Positions 1 through 11,815 of a stretch of 64,000 nt of DNA are shown one piece after another. The notes beneath the pieces are model-generated. The model ran no database searches. It was not told the DNA's origin and was given only the letters and a program-made list of their open reading frames with translations. Made by a program: the position numbers and the translations under genes. Origin of the DNA: Sorex araneus (lineage: Eukaryota > Chordata > Mammalia > Eulipotyphla > Soricidae); the NCBI RefSeq assembly GCF_027595985.1, contig NC_073313.1, positions 101,853,552 through 101,917,551 of the forward strand, read 5' to 3'. How positions within the stretch are numbered: position 1 is the first letter of the stretch; every line of letters begins with the position of its first letter.

Positions 1-964
1 CCTAGCTACATCCCCTGGTGTTCAAAGGATGGAGTACTAGTCTAAGTATGCTGGAAGTTAATATCTATGAAGATAGAGAGGTGGGGATAGAACTGAGTAA
101 ACTTTTGGGGATCATGTGATGAGTAGAGAGAGGTCCGTGGGCAGGGAAGGGTAAATTTAGTGACAACTCCCAAAGTTTAGGGCTTACATGGCTACTGACA
201 GGGGAGGTGGAGCACACTTGGCATGGCAGATGAATGTATTGCCAAAAATCCTGTATTTCAAGGAGCAGCAGAAAGCCTGCTAAAGGGATTGGTGGGCTTG
301 CTGATATCCTGTCTCCCACAGGCATGTTTGCTTCAAACGCCTTAGAATTAACATCTGTTTATCTAAGAAGAGCTCCTGGCTAGTGGCTAATTCCCAGCAA
401 GGCTCATCTGGCCTCAGGTAATCAGAAGTTGAGTTGGTTGTAAAGCTTCCCATGGCTGCACACCCACAATAATTGGGGTTCATTTGTCAGATAAAAATCG
501 AAGGAATGATCTTGACAAAGCATAGCATAGATCCTGTAATGAAAGGGAAATGAAGATGTTGCCAGCCCATTATTAAGTGTAATAACTAGGTTGAAATGAG
601 ATGAAGAACTCCATTTAGGCAGGACTTTCCCATTGACAAATGGTAGGGGGTAAAAGTGTGAAAGAAAGCATATAATCTAATTCATAAAAAATGTAGAAAT
701 GCTTTTTAAAAGCTGAAGCAATAATCATTTATTGTATTTATAGAGCTGTAGTGGGGATATGCTCTATCAATGGCTACTGATGTGCAGTAAAAATTGCAGA
801 AATTAAATTTACCACTGAGAATACCTTTTCAAAATTATGAAACAGCTTTATAGAAGCTGGGGACAAAGGCATATGGGTTCAGCAATAGGAGTAGGCCACT
901 CCTAAAAGACTTCCACTTTGTTTGCTTAGAGGTTGCCAATTAGGATTAAAATGAATCCAGTGTT

Positions 965-1140
965 GAGCCTGAGAGATAGCACAATGGGTAGGGTGCTTTC
1001 ATTGTCTGCGGCCTACCCAGATTCAGTCCCCAGCATCTCATACTGTCCCCAGAGCAGTGACAGAAGTAATTCATGAGAGGTCACCAGGAGTAACCCCTAA
1101 ATATTGCTGGCTATGTCCAGAGCCTTTAAAAATAGAAGAA
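965..1140 (+). mobile_element. SINE type A, diverged
   Basis: Head GAGAGATAGCACAATGGGTAGGG, B-box-like AGATTCAGTCCCCAGCATCTCA and body remnants (AGTAATTCATGAG, CCAGGAGTAACCCCTAA). An old copy with many substitutions. Confidence 0.7.
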
Positions 1141-1651
1141 TCCCCTGTGGTGGCCTAAATAAGATAAAATTTTACTTAAGTGTGTATTTCTGGGTAGGAC
1201 TGAGAGAGAAATCAAAGATATTCATCTTTCCTATTTAAATATTAAGAACAAGGAGAAAAATTAATTATGTTCAGTTAGCTTCAAACAAGTAAAGTACAAA
1301 TGTTAAGCACAGGATGCTATTCCAAGATTTATTAGAGATAGGGAGATAGTCTTTAGATCCTTACCATTTAGTAAGTCAACGTGAATCCTATAAAATGAAT
1401 ACAAATTTTACATCTGATCTTTAGAGGTTAAATCGCATACAGAAAATATTAAAAATTGTTACTTAGGAAATGCTATGTATAATTCATAGATAAACAACTG
1501 ACATATGTTATTTGATGACTGTTTTTCCGTCAGCGGTTAGTATTTGCGGTTATAATATCACTTGGCACTTTTATAGGCGTGAGCTCTTTCAAAACATGAC
1601 AGTTTGGATAGTACAAAGCAGATTTTAGTATTATAATGATTCATGAAGCAG

Positions 1652-1895
1652 GATCAAATGCAGTGTAAAGAATGCAAATTGATTGAGAAACAGGCTCTGG
1701 AACCCAGATTACCTGGGTAGGGTGTTCAAGCTGCCACTTCAACCTGAATGACCTTGAGCAGTCACTGCACTCTCAAAGCTGTTGTCTTCAGTAAAAAGGG
1801 TGTTATTTGAGTCCTCACCTCACTGAAGTGAAATAATGAAATTAGGGAAAATGCATGCAGAGTTCCTAGCGTAGTGCCTCGCTGTTCTATACTAA
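1652..1895 (+). mobile_element. MIR element, sense
   Basis: Contains the MIR-like series of central features: GGCTCTGGAACCCAGATTACC, a GCCACTTC block, GACCTTGAGCAGTCACT, CAGTAAAAAGGG and AGTGCCTCGC. Ancient and diverged. Confidence 0.5.
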
Positions 1896-2279
1896 GGGCT
1901 CCGTGAATGCCAGTAGAAACCTTTGCATCTCTCTCTGCTGGGTCATCCATCTCCAGTGTGTGTAACATGGTTCGACAGTTTGAACAAAAGGTTTTAAAAA
2001 ATTTGCTACATGAGCAACTTTCAGCTCCCTCTATTACCCACAATGGCACATCTCCTTAGGTGTCGCGCGATCTCTTCCCAACAACCAATAGCTGTCTATT
2101 AGTAAGAATATTAGTTTTAGAAAGGTTTGTTGGGAAAAAACTTAAGCGCTACACAAAAACTTGGACAGCCCGCCCTCTAGTGGCAGTTTAATGAATTGCC
2201 CCCAACAATTGCCCTGTCTATTGCCTGAAAAGCTGACTTGTACAACAGATGCAATATAACTGACACAGCTAAGAAAACC

Positions 2280-2770
2280 AAATTAAGTTTATTTTTGTTG
2301 ATGTGTAATTGACATATAACATTATATTAGTTTAATATGTAAAATATATAACAGATATTAAATCTTGTCAACATTATTCAATTTTGTTTCCCCCCGCCTT
2401 TTTTTTTTTTTTTTGCCTTTTTTTGTTTGGCACTACACCTGGCAGAAATCAGAGCTTACTCTTGGCTCTGTGTTCAAAGATCACTCCTGGCGGTGCTCAG
2501 AGTTTCATGTGGTACCAGAAATTGAACCTGTCTCTGCCGCATGCAAGGCATGGCTGTACTATCTCTGCAGCTCCTAGAGTAATTTTTTCTTATGATGAGA
2601 ACTTTTAAGACCCACTTGCCTAGAAACCTGGAAGTATACGACATAGCTGCTCTGTTAACTATAGTAACAATAATGTATACTGCATCCATAGACTTGTTGC
2701 TACGATAACTGGAAAATCATTTTATTTTTACCTCTCACACATTTTGTCAAATTTCAAACACCAACCTGCT
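2280..2770 (-). mobile_element. L1 3' end, antisense, split by a SINE
   Basis: TTTTTGTTGATGTGTAATTGACATA and, beyond the nested SINE, TTATGATGAGAACTTTTAAGAC and GTTAACTATAGTAACAATAATG resemble mammalian L1M 3' regions read in reverse. Confidence 0.6.
2398..2574 (-). mobile_element. SINE type A, antisense, nested in L1
   Basis: A T-rich run (reverse of the A tail) is followed by CACTACACCTGGCAG, TCACTCCTGGCGGTGCTCAGAG, CATGCAAGGCATGGC and a tRNA-head remnant. It splits an L1 fragment. Confidence 0.8.
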
Positions 2771-2855
2771 TTATGAGCTTTATTTTTTTCTTTACAGTAC
2801 ACATATAAGTACACTATGGTATTGTAAGAAATAAATTTAGTAATTGCATACACAT

Positions 2856-3103
2856 GGGGCTAGAGCGATAGCACAGCGGGTAGGGCGTTTGCCTTGCAAG
2901 CGACTGACCCGGGTTCGATTCCTCTGCTCCTCTCAGAGAGCCCAGCAAGCTACTGAGAGTGTCTCGCCCTCATGGCAGAGCCTGACAAGCTATCCGTGGC
3001 GTATCTGATATGCCAAAAACAGTAACAAGTCCAGGATGGACTTGTTACTGGTGCCCGCTCGAGCAAATTGATGAGCAACAGGATGAAAGTAACAATGACA
3101 GTG
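2856..3103 (+). mobile_element. SINE type B, full length
   Basis: Complete copy: tRNA head with A box (TAGCACAGCGGGTAGGG) and B box (GGGTTCGATTCC), body with CTCAGAGAGCCCAGCAAGC, and tail GATGAGCAACAGGATG. TSD-like flanks TTGCATACACAT (2844-2855) and TTACATACAAAT. Its body hairpin (3020-3050) has a perfect 13-bp stem. Confidence 0.9.
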
Positions 3104-5420
3104 ATTACATACAAATAATAAACCAGTATGGAATGTACATTGTAGACAAAGGATTTAAATCAAAGTGAATGACTTTCAGATATTTGAAGAGTACTTTGTT
3201 ATGTGTATTAGCAATTTTGCCTAAAAGGATTTCTAATTTGGGAAACTGACAGAAAGAACTGAGAGTTCTGTATGTAACTATATATTCCTATAGCATTTTA
3301 TCTTCTTTAATGATTCTAGAAGTTTTTAGAGTGTTTCATTCTCATAATAGGTGTATGACACAATTTGTACTCCCTGTTCATGGAGGAGTCCTAGATTTAA
3401 ATATAAAAAGAAAAATAGGTTTGTTTTGGTTACCCAGGGCACTTTCCAGGAAATTGTATTAGTTTTTATATCTAGCAATCTCCTTTAGGAAAAATAAATT
3501 GCATGGACAGCAACTTGCTCCTTGATATACATAATACATGCCCTTTCTGCAGTGCCAGGAGGTACCTTAGTGTCAAACTTCTTAAGCATACATAAAATTT
3601 ACTTTGAAGATAGGAATGAAAGGAGAAAATAGATTGATACATGTGTTTTAAGTAAGTGGCCTCCTTTGTTTCATTATAATTGTTTTTGATAGCTCAAATA
3701 TTAAAATGATTCTATCAACACGAGCAATAATTGTGAGCCTTACAGAAATATAAAGCAGGTAAATAGAGATGAGAACCAAAAGAATAACTACTATTCTTTT
3801 ACATTTTGGACTTTCTATTCAATAGACCCAAGAGTGAACAGAAAATGGAAAATTTAGAAATAGGAGATATTTTGGAATAGAATGACTACTGTATTTATAA
3901 CTATAGTGAATGATTGGGACTCAGAGGAGAGGCACACAAGCACTTACACTTTTAGTGGATGGGTTTACTCTACAGAAAGCTTCAATCCAACTGAAGAATT
4001 TCCTTGTTTTGGTGGAAAACTGTTTCTTCCCTGCAGTGCTTCTATTCAAATTCGTGACTGCACAGTGAAACCTATTTATCAAACCACCTGTGGGAGAGGC
4101 CAATCTGTCTGCAAACCACTTTTCTCTGAGCCCTTCAGGGCTGATTTAAATAGGTGCAAATGAGTTGTGAACAGAACAGGGATAGATCACTCTGTGGATT
4201 AGAAGACTGTGCTGATGAGCTCAAGCTTGCAGGTTGGTTTCCTGTTGTAGATTGTTGCATGTGGCAGTTCTACAAAATCCACAGCCTGGCCATAGCAACA
4301 TGCACTACTGTCAGCTACACAATACATTTGTTTCTACAGCTGATTTGCCAAATCTGCATCTAGTCTCATCATGAACTGTAAAATTGTGGAATATTACTGC
4401 AAACCTTGCATTGCTGCCATTACTTCCTAGAATGTCTTCTGGCCATCAAGTTCCTTTCTCCTTCTCTTGCCTTTTTGTGTGATGCCTTAAAAATGTTCAC
4501 TTATTCCAGTGCTTCTATTTTAACCCCCCAAAAAAAATTGAGACCATAACGCTGCCTTGCTACCTGACTTTCTCGATCCCTTAGCTCAGAATATTCCTTT
4601 CGGTTGCTTCACTAGCCACACATATAAAAGTAATGTACTATATGTCCATTGTCATTCTCTCTTCCATGCACTCAGTTTTTCTTTCTAAGAATAGCAATCT
4701 AGCTCCCCAAAATCATTCTGCCTTCTGGGAATACAATAGTGGTGTTCTCTAAATTATAATGGTAAATGTCTTAACTTCTGGGAATTTGTTTCTACTGATG
4801 AAATTTCAGTGGTAAAATACTTCATGGAACACTGGTATCTTATTCTGTGTGTACTCTTGGGGAAATTCTCTAAAGTCCAGTGAGATAACCCTTACTGTAA
4901 CCTTTTATCACTAATATTAAGGAAAATAACAAAAGGAATAACTTTTGGAAATAGTTCCCCTTTATTACATATCTTCTCAATGCCTTCTTACTACTCTAAC
5001 TTAATTACTCCTCTCATTATTGAAAGAGAGAACACAAGAAAATTCTCAATATTTTCTCAAGATTCATAGGATTAAGTTAATAATATAGCAGTTTAATTTT
5101 TTCAATTATTTTTAGGGTTATTGTCTAAGGAGCATGAATTTTAATGACTATCTTCAAAATCAAACATTATCTGTCACTAATGGGTCAAAACAGGATATTA
5201 ACATTGTAGAGGGATAGATTATGCAACAGTAGATCCTTTGGAAGAGGTAACTAAAAAACCAGGTTATCAATGCATTCTCAAATTGTTTGATTTTTTAAAT
5301 TGAGAAGTGGTTACAGAGGTTAAAATTACTTTGCCAACTCACATTTGTTTACTCTAAAACACCTTGCATCTTAAAGGGGGCAACACCAGAAATATTAAAG
5401 ATTTTAAAAAAGATTGTCCT

Positions 5421-5596
5421 GGAGCTGGAGCGATAGCACAGCGGGTAGGGCGTTTGCCTTGCACGCGGCCGACCCGGGTTCGAATCCCAGCATCCCATAT
5501 GGGCCCCTGAGCACCACCAGGAGTAATTCCTGAGTGTAGCACCAGGAGTAACCCCTGTGCATCGCCAGGTGTGACCCAAAAAGCAAAAAAAAAAAA
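5421..5596 (+). mobile_element. SINE type A, young, full length
   Basis: Near-consensus head and body with a 13-base A tail. Exact TSD AGATTGTCCT at 5411-5420 and 5597-5606. Confidence 0.93.
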
Positions 5597-5837
5597 AGAT
5601 TGTCCTTATGTTTCTTTGTTCCAATAAGTCAACTTAAACTTTTCCATTAATTTATAATTGGTTTAAAATGTTTTTGAGTTTTAGCATTTCCCATCTCTGC
5701 ATTTGCATAATTTTAACCAACACCACAACAAAAATTCCAGTGCCACCCATCACCAAAAATGACCCCTCTCCTCATTTTCCCTCTCACTTTCCCCTTTCCC
5801 TCTGGTAACTACAATACTTTTAACCATCTCTGGCAGT

Positions 5838-6014
5838 TATGGAGCAGAAGTAATATTACAGCGTGTAGGGCACTTACTTGATTTTCAGGCGGTCGCCCTG
5901 GGTTTGATCCCTGGCACCCCATGTGATCCCCTGAACCCCACCAGGATTCCTAAACATAGATCAAAGAGTAAACCCTGAGAATAGGGAATATGGTGCCAAA
6001 ACAAAATAAAAACA
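5838..6014 (+). mobile_element. SINE type A, diverged, nested in L1
   Basis: GTGTAGGGCACTTACTTG, GGTTTGATCCCTGGCACCCC and AACCCCACCAGGATTCC match the type A order with an A-rich end. Confidence 0.75.
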
Positions 6015-6195
6015 ATAGGAGTTATTTTAGTGTTGTTTAGGTTTTTCATTTTTAGTTTCTTATTTTTCCAACTCATTTTCTTTGGATATTTGTTTGGCTA
6101 TTTGTATTCCATATGTGAGTGAAACTATCCTGTAAATATCTTGCATTTTTAGCATATTTCACTAGCATAATTACATTAAGATATGACCATTTTTC

Positions 6196-6667
6196 TTTTT
6201 TTTTATTTTTTTTAAATTTTATTGAATCACCGTGAGATAGTTACAAGCTTTCATGATTGGGTTACAATCTCACAATGATCAAACACCCATCCCTCCACCA
6301 GTGCACATTCCCCACCGCCAATATCCCGGGTATACCTTCCCTTTTCCACCCTCCCCCGCCTCTATGGCTGACAATATTCCCCATACTCTCTCTCTACTTT
6401 TCGGCATTGTAACTTGCAACACAGACACTGAGAGGTCATCATGTTTGGTCCATTATCTACTTTCGGCATGCATCTCCCATCCCAACTGGTTCCTCCAGCC
6501 ATCATTTTCTTAGTGATCCTTTCTCTATTCCATCTGCCTTCTCCCCTCCACTCATGAAGCAGTCTTCCAGCTATGGGGCAATCCCCCTGGCCATCGTATC
6601 TACCGTCCTTGGGTGTCAGCCTCATGTGATGCTACCCTACACTCCACAAATGAGTGCAGTTCCTCTA
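6196..6667 (-). mobile_element. Young 5'-truncated L1 3' end, antisense
   Basis: The insertion starts with a T-rich tail (poly(A) reversed), then TTGAATCACCGTGAGATAG, ACCCATCCCTCCACCAGTGC and the C-rich 3' UTR. The 19-base TSD TAAGATATGACCATTTTTC is at 6177-6195 and 6668-6686. It interrupts the older L1. Confidence 0.88.
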
Positions 6668-6770
6668 TAAGATATGACCATTTTTCCAAATCGCACAGCT
6701 TCATATTTAAATGACATACTAATATTCCACTATAATGTATATACACACATATATCCCACTTTTTTTTTAC

Positions 6771-6944
6771 ATTTTGGGTCACACCTGGCAAATCTCAGGG
6801 GGTTCTCCTGGCTCCGCACTCAAGAATTACTCCTGGCAGTGCTCAGGGCACCATGTGGGATGCTGGGGATCGAACACGGTTCAGCCACATCCAAGGCAAA
6901 TGCTCTACACACTGTACTATCACTCTGGCTCCTATACCCCACTT
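6771..6944 (-). mobile_element. SINE type A, antisense
   Basis: TTTTGGGTCACACCTGGCAA, AAGAATTACTCCTGGCAGTGC, ATGTGGGATGCTGGGGATCG and the reversed head ending GCTCC. Confidence 0.88.
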
Positions 6945-7498
6945 CTTTATCCATCAGATATTGATTGGGAATTAGAGTAATTCTATATTTTGACTATTAT
7001 AAATAATTGTGCTATGAACAAAGGAATACATATGTCCTTTCTAATTTGTGTTTTCATATCTGTTTGATAAATGCATAGGAATGCTATCAATTAGCTCATT
7101 TAAAAAATACATTCCCATATCATTTTTCATATCAGAACGTACTCGTACCACTTTCTATAGTGGTGTCATGAGTTTATATTCCCCCTGCAGTGGTGCTCCA
7201 GAGTTCCTTTTCATCCACATTCTTTCCAACACTTCTCGTTTCCAAGATTTCTTTTATATAGGCCATTTTTATACATGTGTGGTAACATCTCATCATGGTC
7301 TTTATTTGTATTTTATTTGTTTATCAGTGATGATAAGCTTCTGTTCATGTGCCTAATAGACATCTGTATATATTTTCGGAGGAAGTGTTTAGAGAGGTCT
7401 TTTGCCCATTTTAAAATTAATCTGCTTGTTTTTTGTTGTTGTTGCTGAGTTATGAGCTTTATATGTATTTTGAGTATTAACCCTTTGTTGGACATCAC

Positions 7499-7770
7499 TA
7501 TATCACTGTATTACTGTCATTCTATTGATCACTGATTTGCTCGATTGGCCTAGTAACGTCTCCATTAGTCCTAGCCCTGAGATTTTAGCAGCCTCTCTTT
7601 ACTCGTCCTTCCCAACGGTGCCGCATTGGAGGCTCTTTCAGGGTCAGGGGAATGAGATCCATCATTGTTACTGTTTTTGTCATATGAATACACCATGAGG
7701 AGCTTGTCAGGCTCTCCTGTGTGGGCAGGAAACTTTTGGTAGCTTTCCAGGTTCTCTGAGAGGGAAGAGC
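7499..7770 (-). mobile_element. SINE type C (headless B body with loop insert), antisense
   Basis: Reversed tail (TATCACTGTATTACTGTCAT, TGATTTGCTCGATT), TAGTAACGTCTCC, then the extra block with GAGATTTTAGCAGCCTCTC and GAGGCTCTTTCAGGGTCAGGG, then TTGTTACTGTTTTTG and the body, ending at GGTTCTCTGAGAGGGA. No tRNA head follows. Confidence 0.75.
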
Positions 7771-8065
7771 TAGGATATAAGAGGTCGGGTATATAATGTA
7801 AAAATATAGTTTCCTAGTTTCTAGTGACTTTTTTGTTTTGGTGGTAGATTCTGTAGCATATAGAAGCATTTTAATAGTCCTATTTATTTTTTCTTTCTTG
7901 TATTCCCTTTTCCTTTGTTGTTGAGACTCCAAATAAATCTGATCTTGAGATTCGGAAGAGTATGACTTTGTTTTCTTCTGTGTATTTCGTGGCATTGGGT
8001 TTTATAGCCAAGCTTTTAATCCATTTTGAGTCATCTTTTGTGAATGATTTAAAATAGTGATCTGT

Positions 8066-8227
8066 GGACTGGAGTGTACAGCGGGTAGGGTGCTTGCTTT
8101 GCACAATTCAACACTGATTTGATCTCTGCGACACCATGCACGCCCTTAAGCACCACCAGAAGTCATCCCTGAGCACAACCTGAGCACTGTCAGGTATAGC
8201 CCCAAAGCAAAGCAATAAAAAAATAAA
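8066..8227 (+). mobile_element. SINE type A, diverged
   Basis: TACAGCGGGTAGGGTGCTTG, GATTTGATCTCTGCGACACC, AAGCACCACCAGAAGTCATC and an A-rich end. Nested in the L1 mosaic. Confidence 0.75.
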
Positions 8228-8310
8228 ACAGCGATTCTGTTTTTTGCTTTTGCATGTGACACTCCAGTTTTACTAACATCATTTGTTCAAAAGACTCTCA
8301 TTTCTTCATT

Positions 8311-8395
8311 GTAATTTTTTATTGAATCATTGTGAGTTACAAAGTTACAAAGTTGTACTGTATTGAGTTTCAGGCATAAACTATTCCAATTGTAT
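8311..8395 (-). mobile_element. Short L1 3' UTR fragment, antisense
   Basis: AATTTTTTATTGAATCATTG, TGAGTTACAAAGTTACAAAG and GAGTTTCAGGCATAA match the extreme L1 3' end seen elsewhere in the window. Confidence 0.55.
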
Positions 8396-8532
8396 GCTCT
8401 TGAGTCCCTTTTCACAAATTAGTTGTCCATGTATATGTGAGTTTATTTGGGCGCTCTTTATTCTAATCCAGTGCTATGCTTGCATTTCTGTTTTTGTCCA
8501 AATACCAAGTTATTTTTGGTATGATGGCTTTG

Positions 8533-9354
8533 CGGGTTTTTTTTTGCGATTTTTATACAATTTTATTTTCATACAGTAGTTCACAATAGCTTATTACAAA
8601 TAATATTCAAACACCTACCCCACCAGCAAGCATTTTCCCACTACAATAAGAGGGAAGTTTGTGAAGGTTGTTATATTTAATTCTAGAGCCATTTAAGCCC
8701 ATATATAAGAAAATACAAGCAAATATTTTAAAAACAAAGAAATGTGTACTACTTTAGGTATATCAGTGGGCTAAGAGGTTGTGTAGCCACACTTGTGGCC
8801 ACATGCTCCAGGGAATACTGCATCACTCTCCTCCAGGAGCTTTATTTTGTAGTCTCTGGATCTTGTCCATTGATGAGATTACATGGCATTGGGGGCAGTC
8901 TGTGGGTGTGACTGTGAACTGGAAAAAAACTACTGGAAAACAAGGGAGCTGGGTGGAGGAGGTCCAGTCCCAATCCAAGCAGGCTTGGAGATCTCAGCCA
9001 CCGGTCCCACATGCCTGGGTCCCTCTGCCAGTTCCTTCATGGGTGAGGATCATCCAAGCATGTGGAGAGTGGCCTTGGGCATGGTTGCAGTTGGGTTCTA
9101 GAGGTTTTCGGTTGCTGGGTTTCTGCTTGGGGCAGGAAGGGAAACAACTCACTCCACTCCCAGGTGCTCCGGTGAAGACAGCCTGGAGCGGGGTCAGGGG
9201 ATTATGCATCACTCTCTTCTGGGAGCTTTATTTCGTAATCTCTGGATCTTGGCCATTAATGAGATTACAAGGTGTGGGGGGCAGTTTGTGGGTATGACTG
9301 CCAAGCTACTGGAAAACTAGAGAGCTGGGTGGAGGAGGCCCAGTCCTGATCAGA
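8533..9354 (-). mobile_element. Unidentified retroposon with about 388-bp internal direct repeat
   Basis: It interrupts an L1 (GATGGCTTTG occurs at both edges: near 8523 and near 9370), so it has a TSD of about 20 bases with slight differences. It begins with a T run (poly(A) reversed). A block at about 8820-8980 (ATCACTCTCCTCCAGGAGC ... GGGTGGAGGAGGTCCAGTCC) recurs at about 9208-9350, a partial tandem array with unit about 388 bp. The family was not recognised; antisense L1 5' UTR-type monomers are one possibility. Confidence 0.6.
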
Positions 9355-9696
9355 GCAAGTTTTGTTATGATGGCTTTGTAATAAATTTAGTCTATAAAGA
9401 AAATTTTAGAGTAAAGGCATGAGAAAAATATTTCTGAAAGCCACACTGTAGAACCAGTTTGTGAATTGTCATGGGAACAGTATCAAAGAGAATCCACAAA
9501 ATAATAATATGAAATTCGTTTTAAACTATATAAATTAAGTTCCATTTAACCCAGAGGTAAAACACCAGAAATTTTATCAAGATTCACAACCATAGAGATT
9601 TCCCCTTCTCTGTTCTTGACATTTTATATGAATTAAAAATGACAGGTATCCGGGAATGATTTTTTTAAAATATCTTGCAGAACAAGTCAACTATCA

Positions 9697-9790
9697 GTAC
9701 AATGTAGTCCAATATAGTCCAGTGTAGTCCAAGTCAGTTATATCTAATTCATACAATGTAGTCCAAATCAGTTATACCTAATTGGATTCA
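9697..9790. repeat. Imperfect short tandem repeats (AGTCCAATGT-like)
   Basis: CAATGTAGTCCAATATAGTC is followed by further TAGTCCA units, and a longer unit (CAATGTAGTCCAA...CAGTTATA) occurs twice, at about 9700 and 9756. Confidence 0.6.
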
Positions 9791-10360
9791 ATGTATGTTA
9801 ATGTTAAATGAATTAATTAAACTTAATTTAACTAAATGAATAAATTAATCTCTGAAGCCTCAAATAAAGCTAAATGAACCTCACTATAAATTCAGAAAAA
9901 GTATATATTGATAACTTATTTATTACTTTGTAATACCTCACATACTGTAAAAGACTTTGAGGTAGCTTAAAATAAGAATTTATATGCAGAAGGGAAATAA
10001 AAAATCAAGTTAGGAACTGAGACCAGAAACCACAGAATTCAAAAACTTTCATTAAACACTTTGACGATCTGATGAAGAACTATGAAAAATCTACTCAGAA
10101 AAATATTGTAATATCAGTAGGCACATTTTACCAAGGACCTTGAAAGCTATCCAGGCACCATTCCTATGAATGTCCTTGAACATGGGTCTCACAGACAGAA
10201 AGCAAAATCCTGGCAGAAGATAGTAATTAATTTGGTCATTACATCTTATTTGAACTTTCTGTCAAATGAGGTTAAGTGATGAACACACTAGGCTACAGAG
10301 ATCTCAACATCAAAAAAGGAAGCAAATCAGTTCAGAAAATTTTAAGACAGATCATTTTTA

Positions 10361-10727
10361 ATATTTTTTATTAAGTCGCTGTAGATAAACAGAAATTGTT
10401 CATAATTGGGTTTCAGTTATACAAAGTTCCAACACCTGGTTCCTTCACCAGTCTATATTTCCCACCACCAATGTCCCAAATTTCCCTCCTCCCATTCCTT
10501 ATCCCCAGTCTACCTGCACCCCCCCCCTTAATGTTTGTTCATAATGGTTTGCAGTACAGGTACTGTAAAATTATCACATATACCCCTTTACCTAGATTTA
10601 GCGCCATTTCTTGTCCAGAGTGATCGTTTCTAACTGCCATTTTCATAGTAGTACCTTCTCTATCCTAACTGCCCACTACCCCTTCCCCCAACTTGTTACA
10701 AGCTTCCAGACGTGGGCCAGTCCTACT
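10361..10727 (-). mobile_element. L1 3' UTR fragment, antisense
   Basis: TTTTTTATTAAGTCGCTGTAG, AACACCTGGTTCCTTCACCA, TTTCCCACCACCAATGTCCC and TTGTCCAGAGTGATCG follow the reversed L1 3' UTR order. Weak CATTTTTAA repeats flank it. Confidence 0.75.
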
Positions 10728-10812
10728 ACATTTTTAAATGCTGTGTTTCTAGAATTTCTGAAAAAATACCTTATATATTTATGAAACATTATTTTATATA
10801 GGGTTATCAAGT

Positions 10813-11072
10813 TGGGCTGGAGCAATAGCCCAGCAGGTAGGGCATTTGCCTTGCATGCAGCCAACCTGGGTTCGATTCCTCCGTCCCTCTCGGAGAGCTT
10901 GGCAAGCTACGGAGAGTATCTCTCCCGCACGGCAGAACCTGGCAAGCTACCCGTGGTGTATTCGATATGCAAAAAAAAAAAAAAAAGTAACAACAAGTCT
11001 CACAATGGAGACATTACTGGTGCCCACTCAAGAAAACTGATGAGCGATGGGATGACAGTAATACAGTGATAC
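10813..11072 (+). mobile_element. SINE type B, full length, with internal A expansion
   Basis: Full head and body. TSD AGGGTTATCAAGT at 10800-10812 and 11073-11085. CCAAAAACAG of the body is replaced by a 16-base A run (10971-10986), which disrupts the outer part of the body hairpin. Confidence 0.92.
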
Positions 11073-11156
11073 AGGGTTATCAAGTAATATAAACAAATGT
11101 AGTATAATTTAATGAAGGTCTTTGAAGGTAAAACAATGGAGATAGAATACCCTATA

Positions 11157-11304
11157 TTTTTTGCTTGTTGGGTCACACCTGGCTCATGTACTCAGGAATT
11201 ATCCTGGTGGTTCTCAGGGAACAATATAAGATATTGGGAATCAAACCAAGGTTGACTGTGTGCAAGGTAAACACCCCACGTGCTGTGCTATTGCTCCAGG
11301 CCCA
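11157..11304 (-). mobile_element. SINE type A, antisense, diverged
   Basis: TTGGGTCACACCTGGCTCA, GGAATTATCCTGGTGG, ATTGGGAATCAAACC and GTGCTGTGCTATTGCTCCAG. Confidence 0.82.
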
Positions 11305-11658
11305 GGATACCTTAATTTTTACACAGTGTCTTATGTCTAGTAATTCCTAAAAATAGGGAATTTACTGTATACTTTATTTGGTAGCACATTTACCCACTTA
11401 TTTTATTATACCTGGCATTAATGTGGTATATTCTCATGCACATACAGCAGCAAATAAGCAGACAAACCTAAGGGTATGAAAATAATTTTAACTGTGATTA
11501 AATATTACATATGTGCTATTAATAGATAAATACATGGGGAACTGGCATGTAGATAATCAAATCACTTTTCATGCTCATGGTTTCCAATGAAGTCATTTAC
11601 TTTTTCAGAGGTGAATAAATAATATCATGATTCCTTTCACAATTATGGACAAAAATAG

Positions 11659-11815
11659 TACAGGGTAGGGGTTAAGAGCAGTCTTTAGAATCAAAGCTAG
11701 TTTTCTACCACTTAATACTGTGTGACCTTGGGAAAAGTCACTAAATTAGTCTTCTGGCCTATAAAAAAAAGAAGAAAAAATAATGTCCATCTCAGGGCTG
11801 CTCCTAATTAGTACA
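11659..11815 (+). mobile_element. MIR element, sense
   Basis: GGTTAAGAGCAGTCTTTAGA, CTACCACTTAATACTGTGTG and ACCTTGGGAAAAGTCACTAA match the MIR core in order. Confidence 0.7.

Larger units (their letters stand above)
5640..9400 (-). mobile_element. L1 ORF2-3' mosaic, antisense, interrupted by seven insertions
   Basis: Blocks read in reverse as a mammalian L1: 5640-5835, 6016-6195, 6668-6770, 6945-7498 (TATTCCACTATAATGTATAT, GTGTGGTAACATCTCATCATGG, GGTCTTTTGCCCATTTTAAAAT), 7770-8060 (TTTTAATCCATTTTGAGTC), 8228-8310, 8396-8532 and 9355-9400. SINEs, younger L1 ends and an unknown retroposon lie between the blocks. The reading frame is destroyed. Confidence 0.75.

Noticed and set aside
5349..5624. 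Recurrent open frames with similar peptides (e.g. here, 35145-35363, 49746-50035)
   Set aside because: They are all translations of the same antisense type A SINE and do not represent a protein family.
7048..7356. 102-codon open frame
   Set aside because: It is the antisense of an old L1 ORF2 segment.
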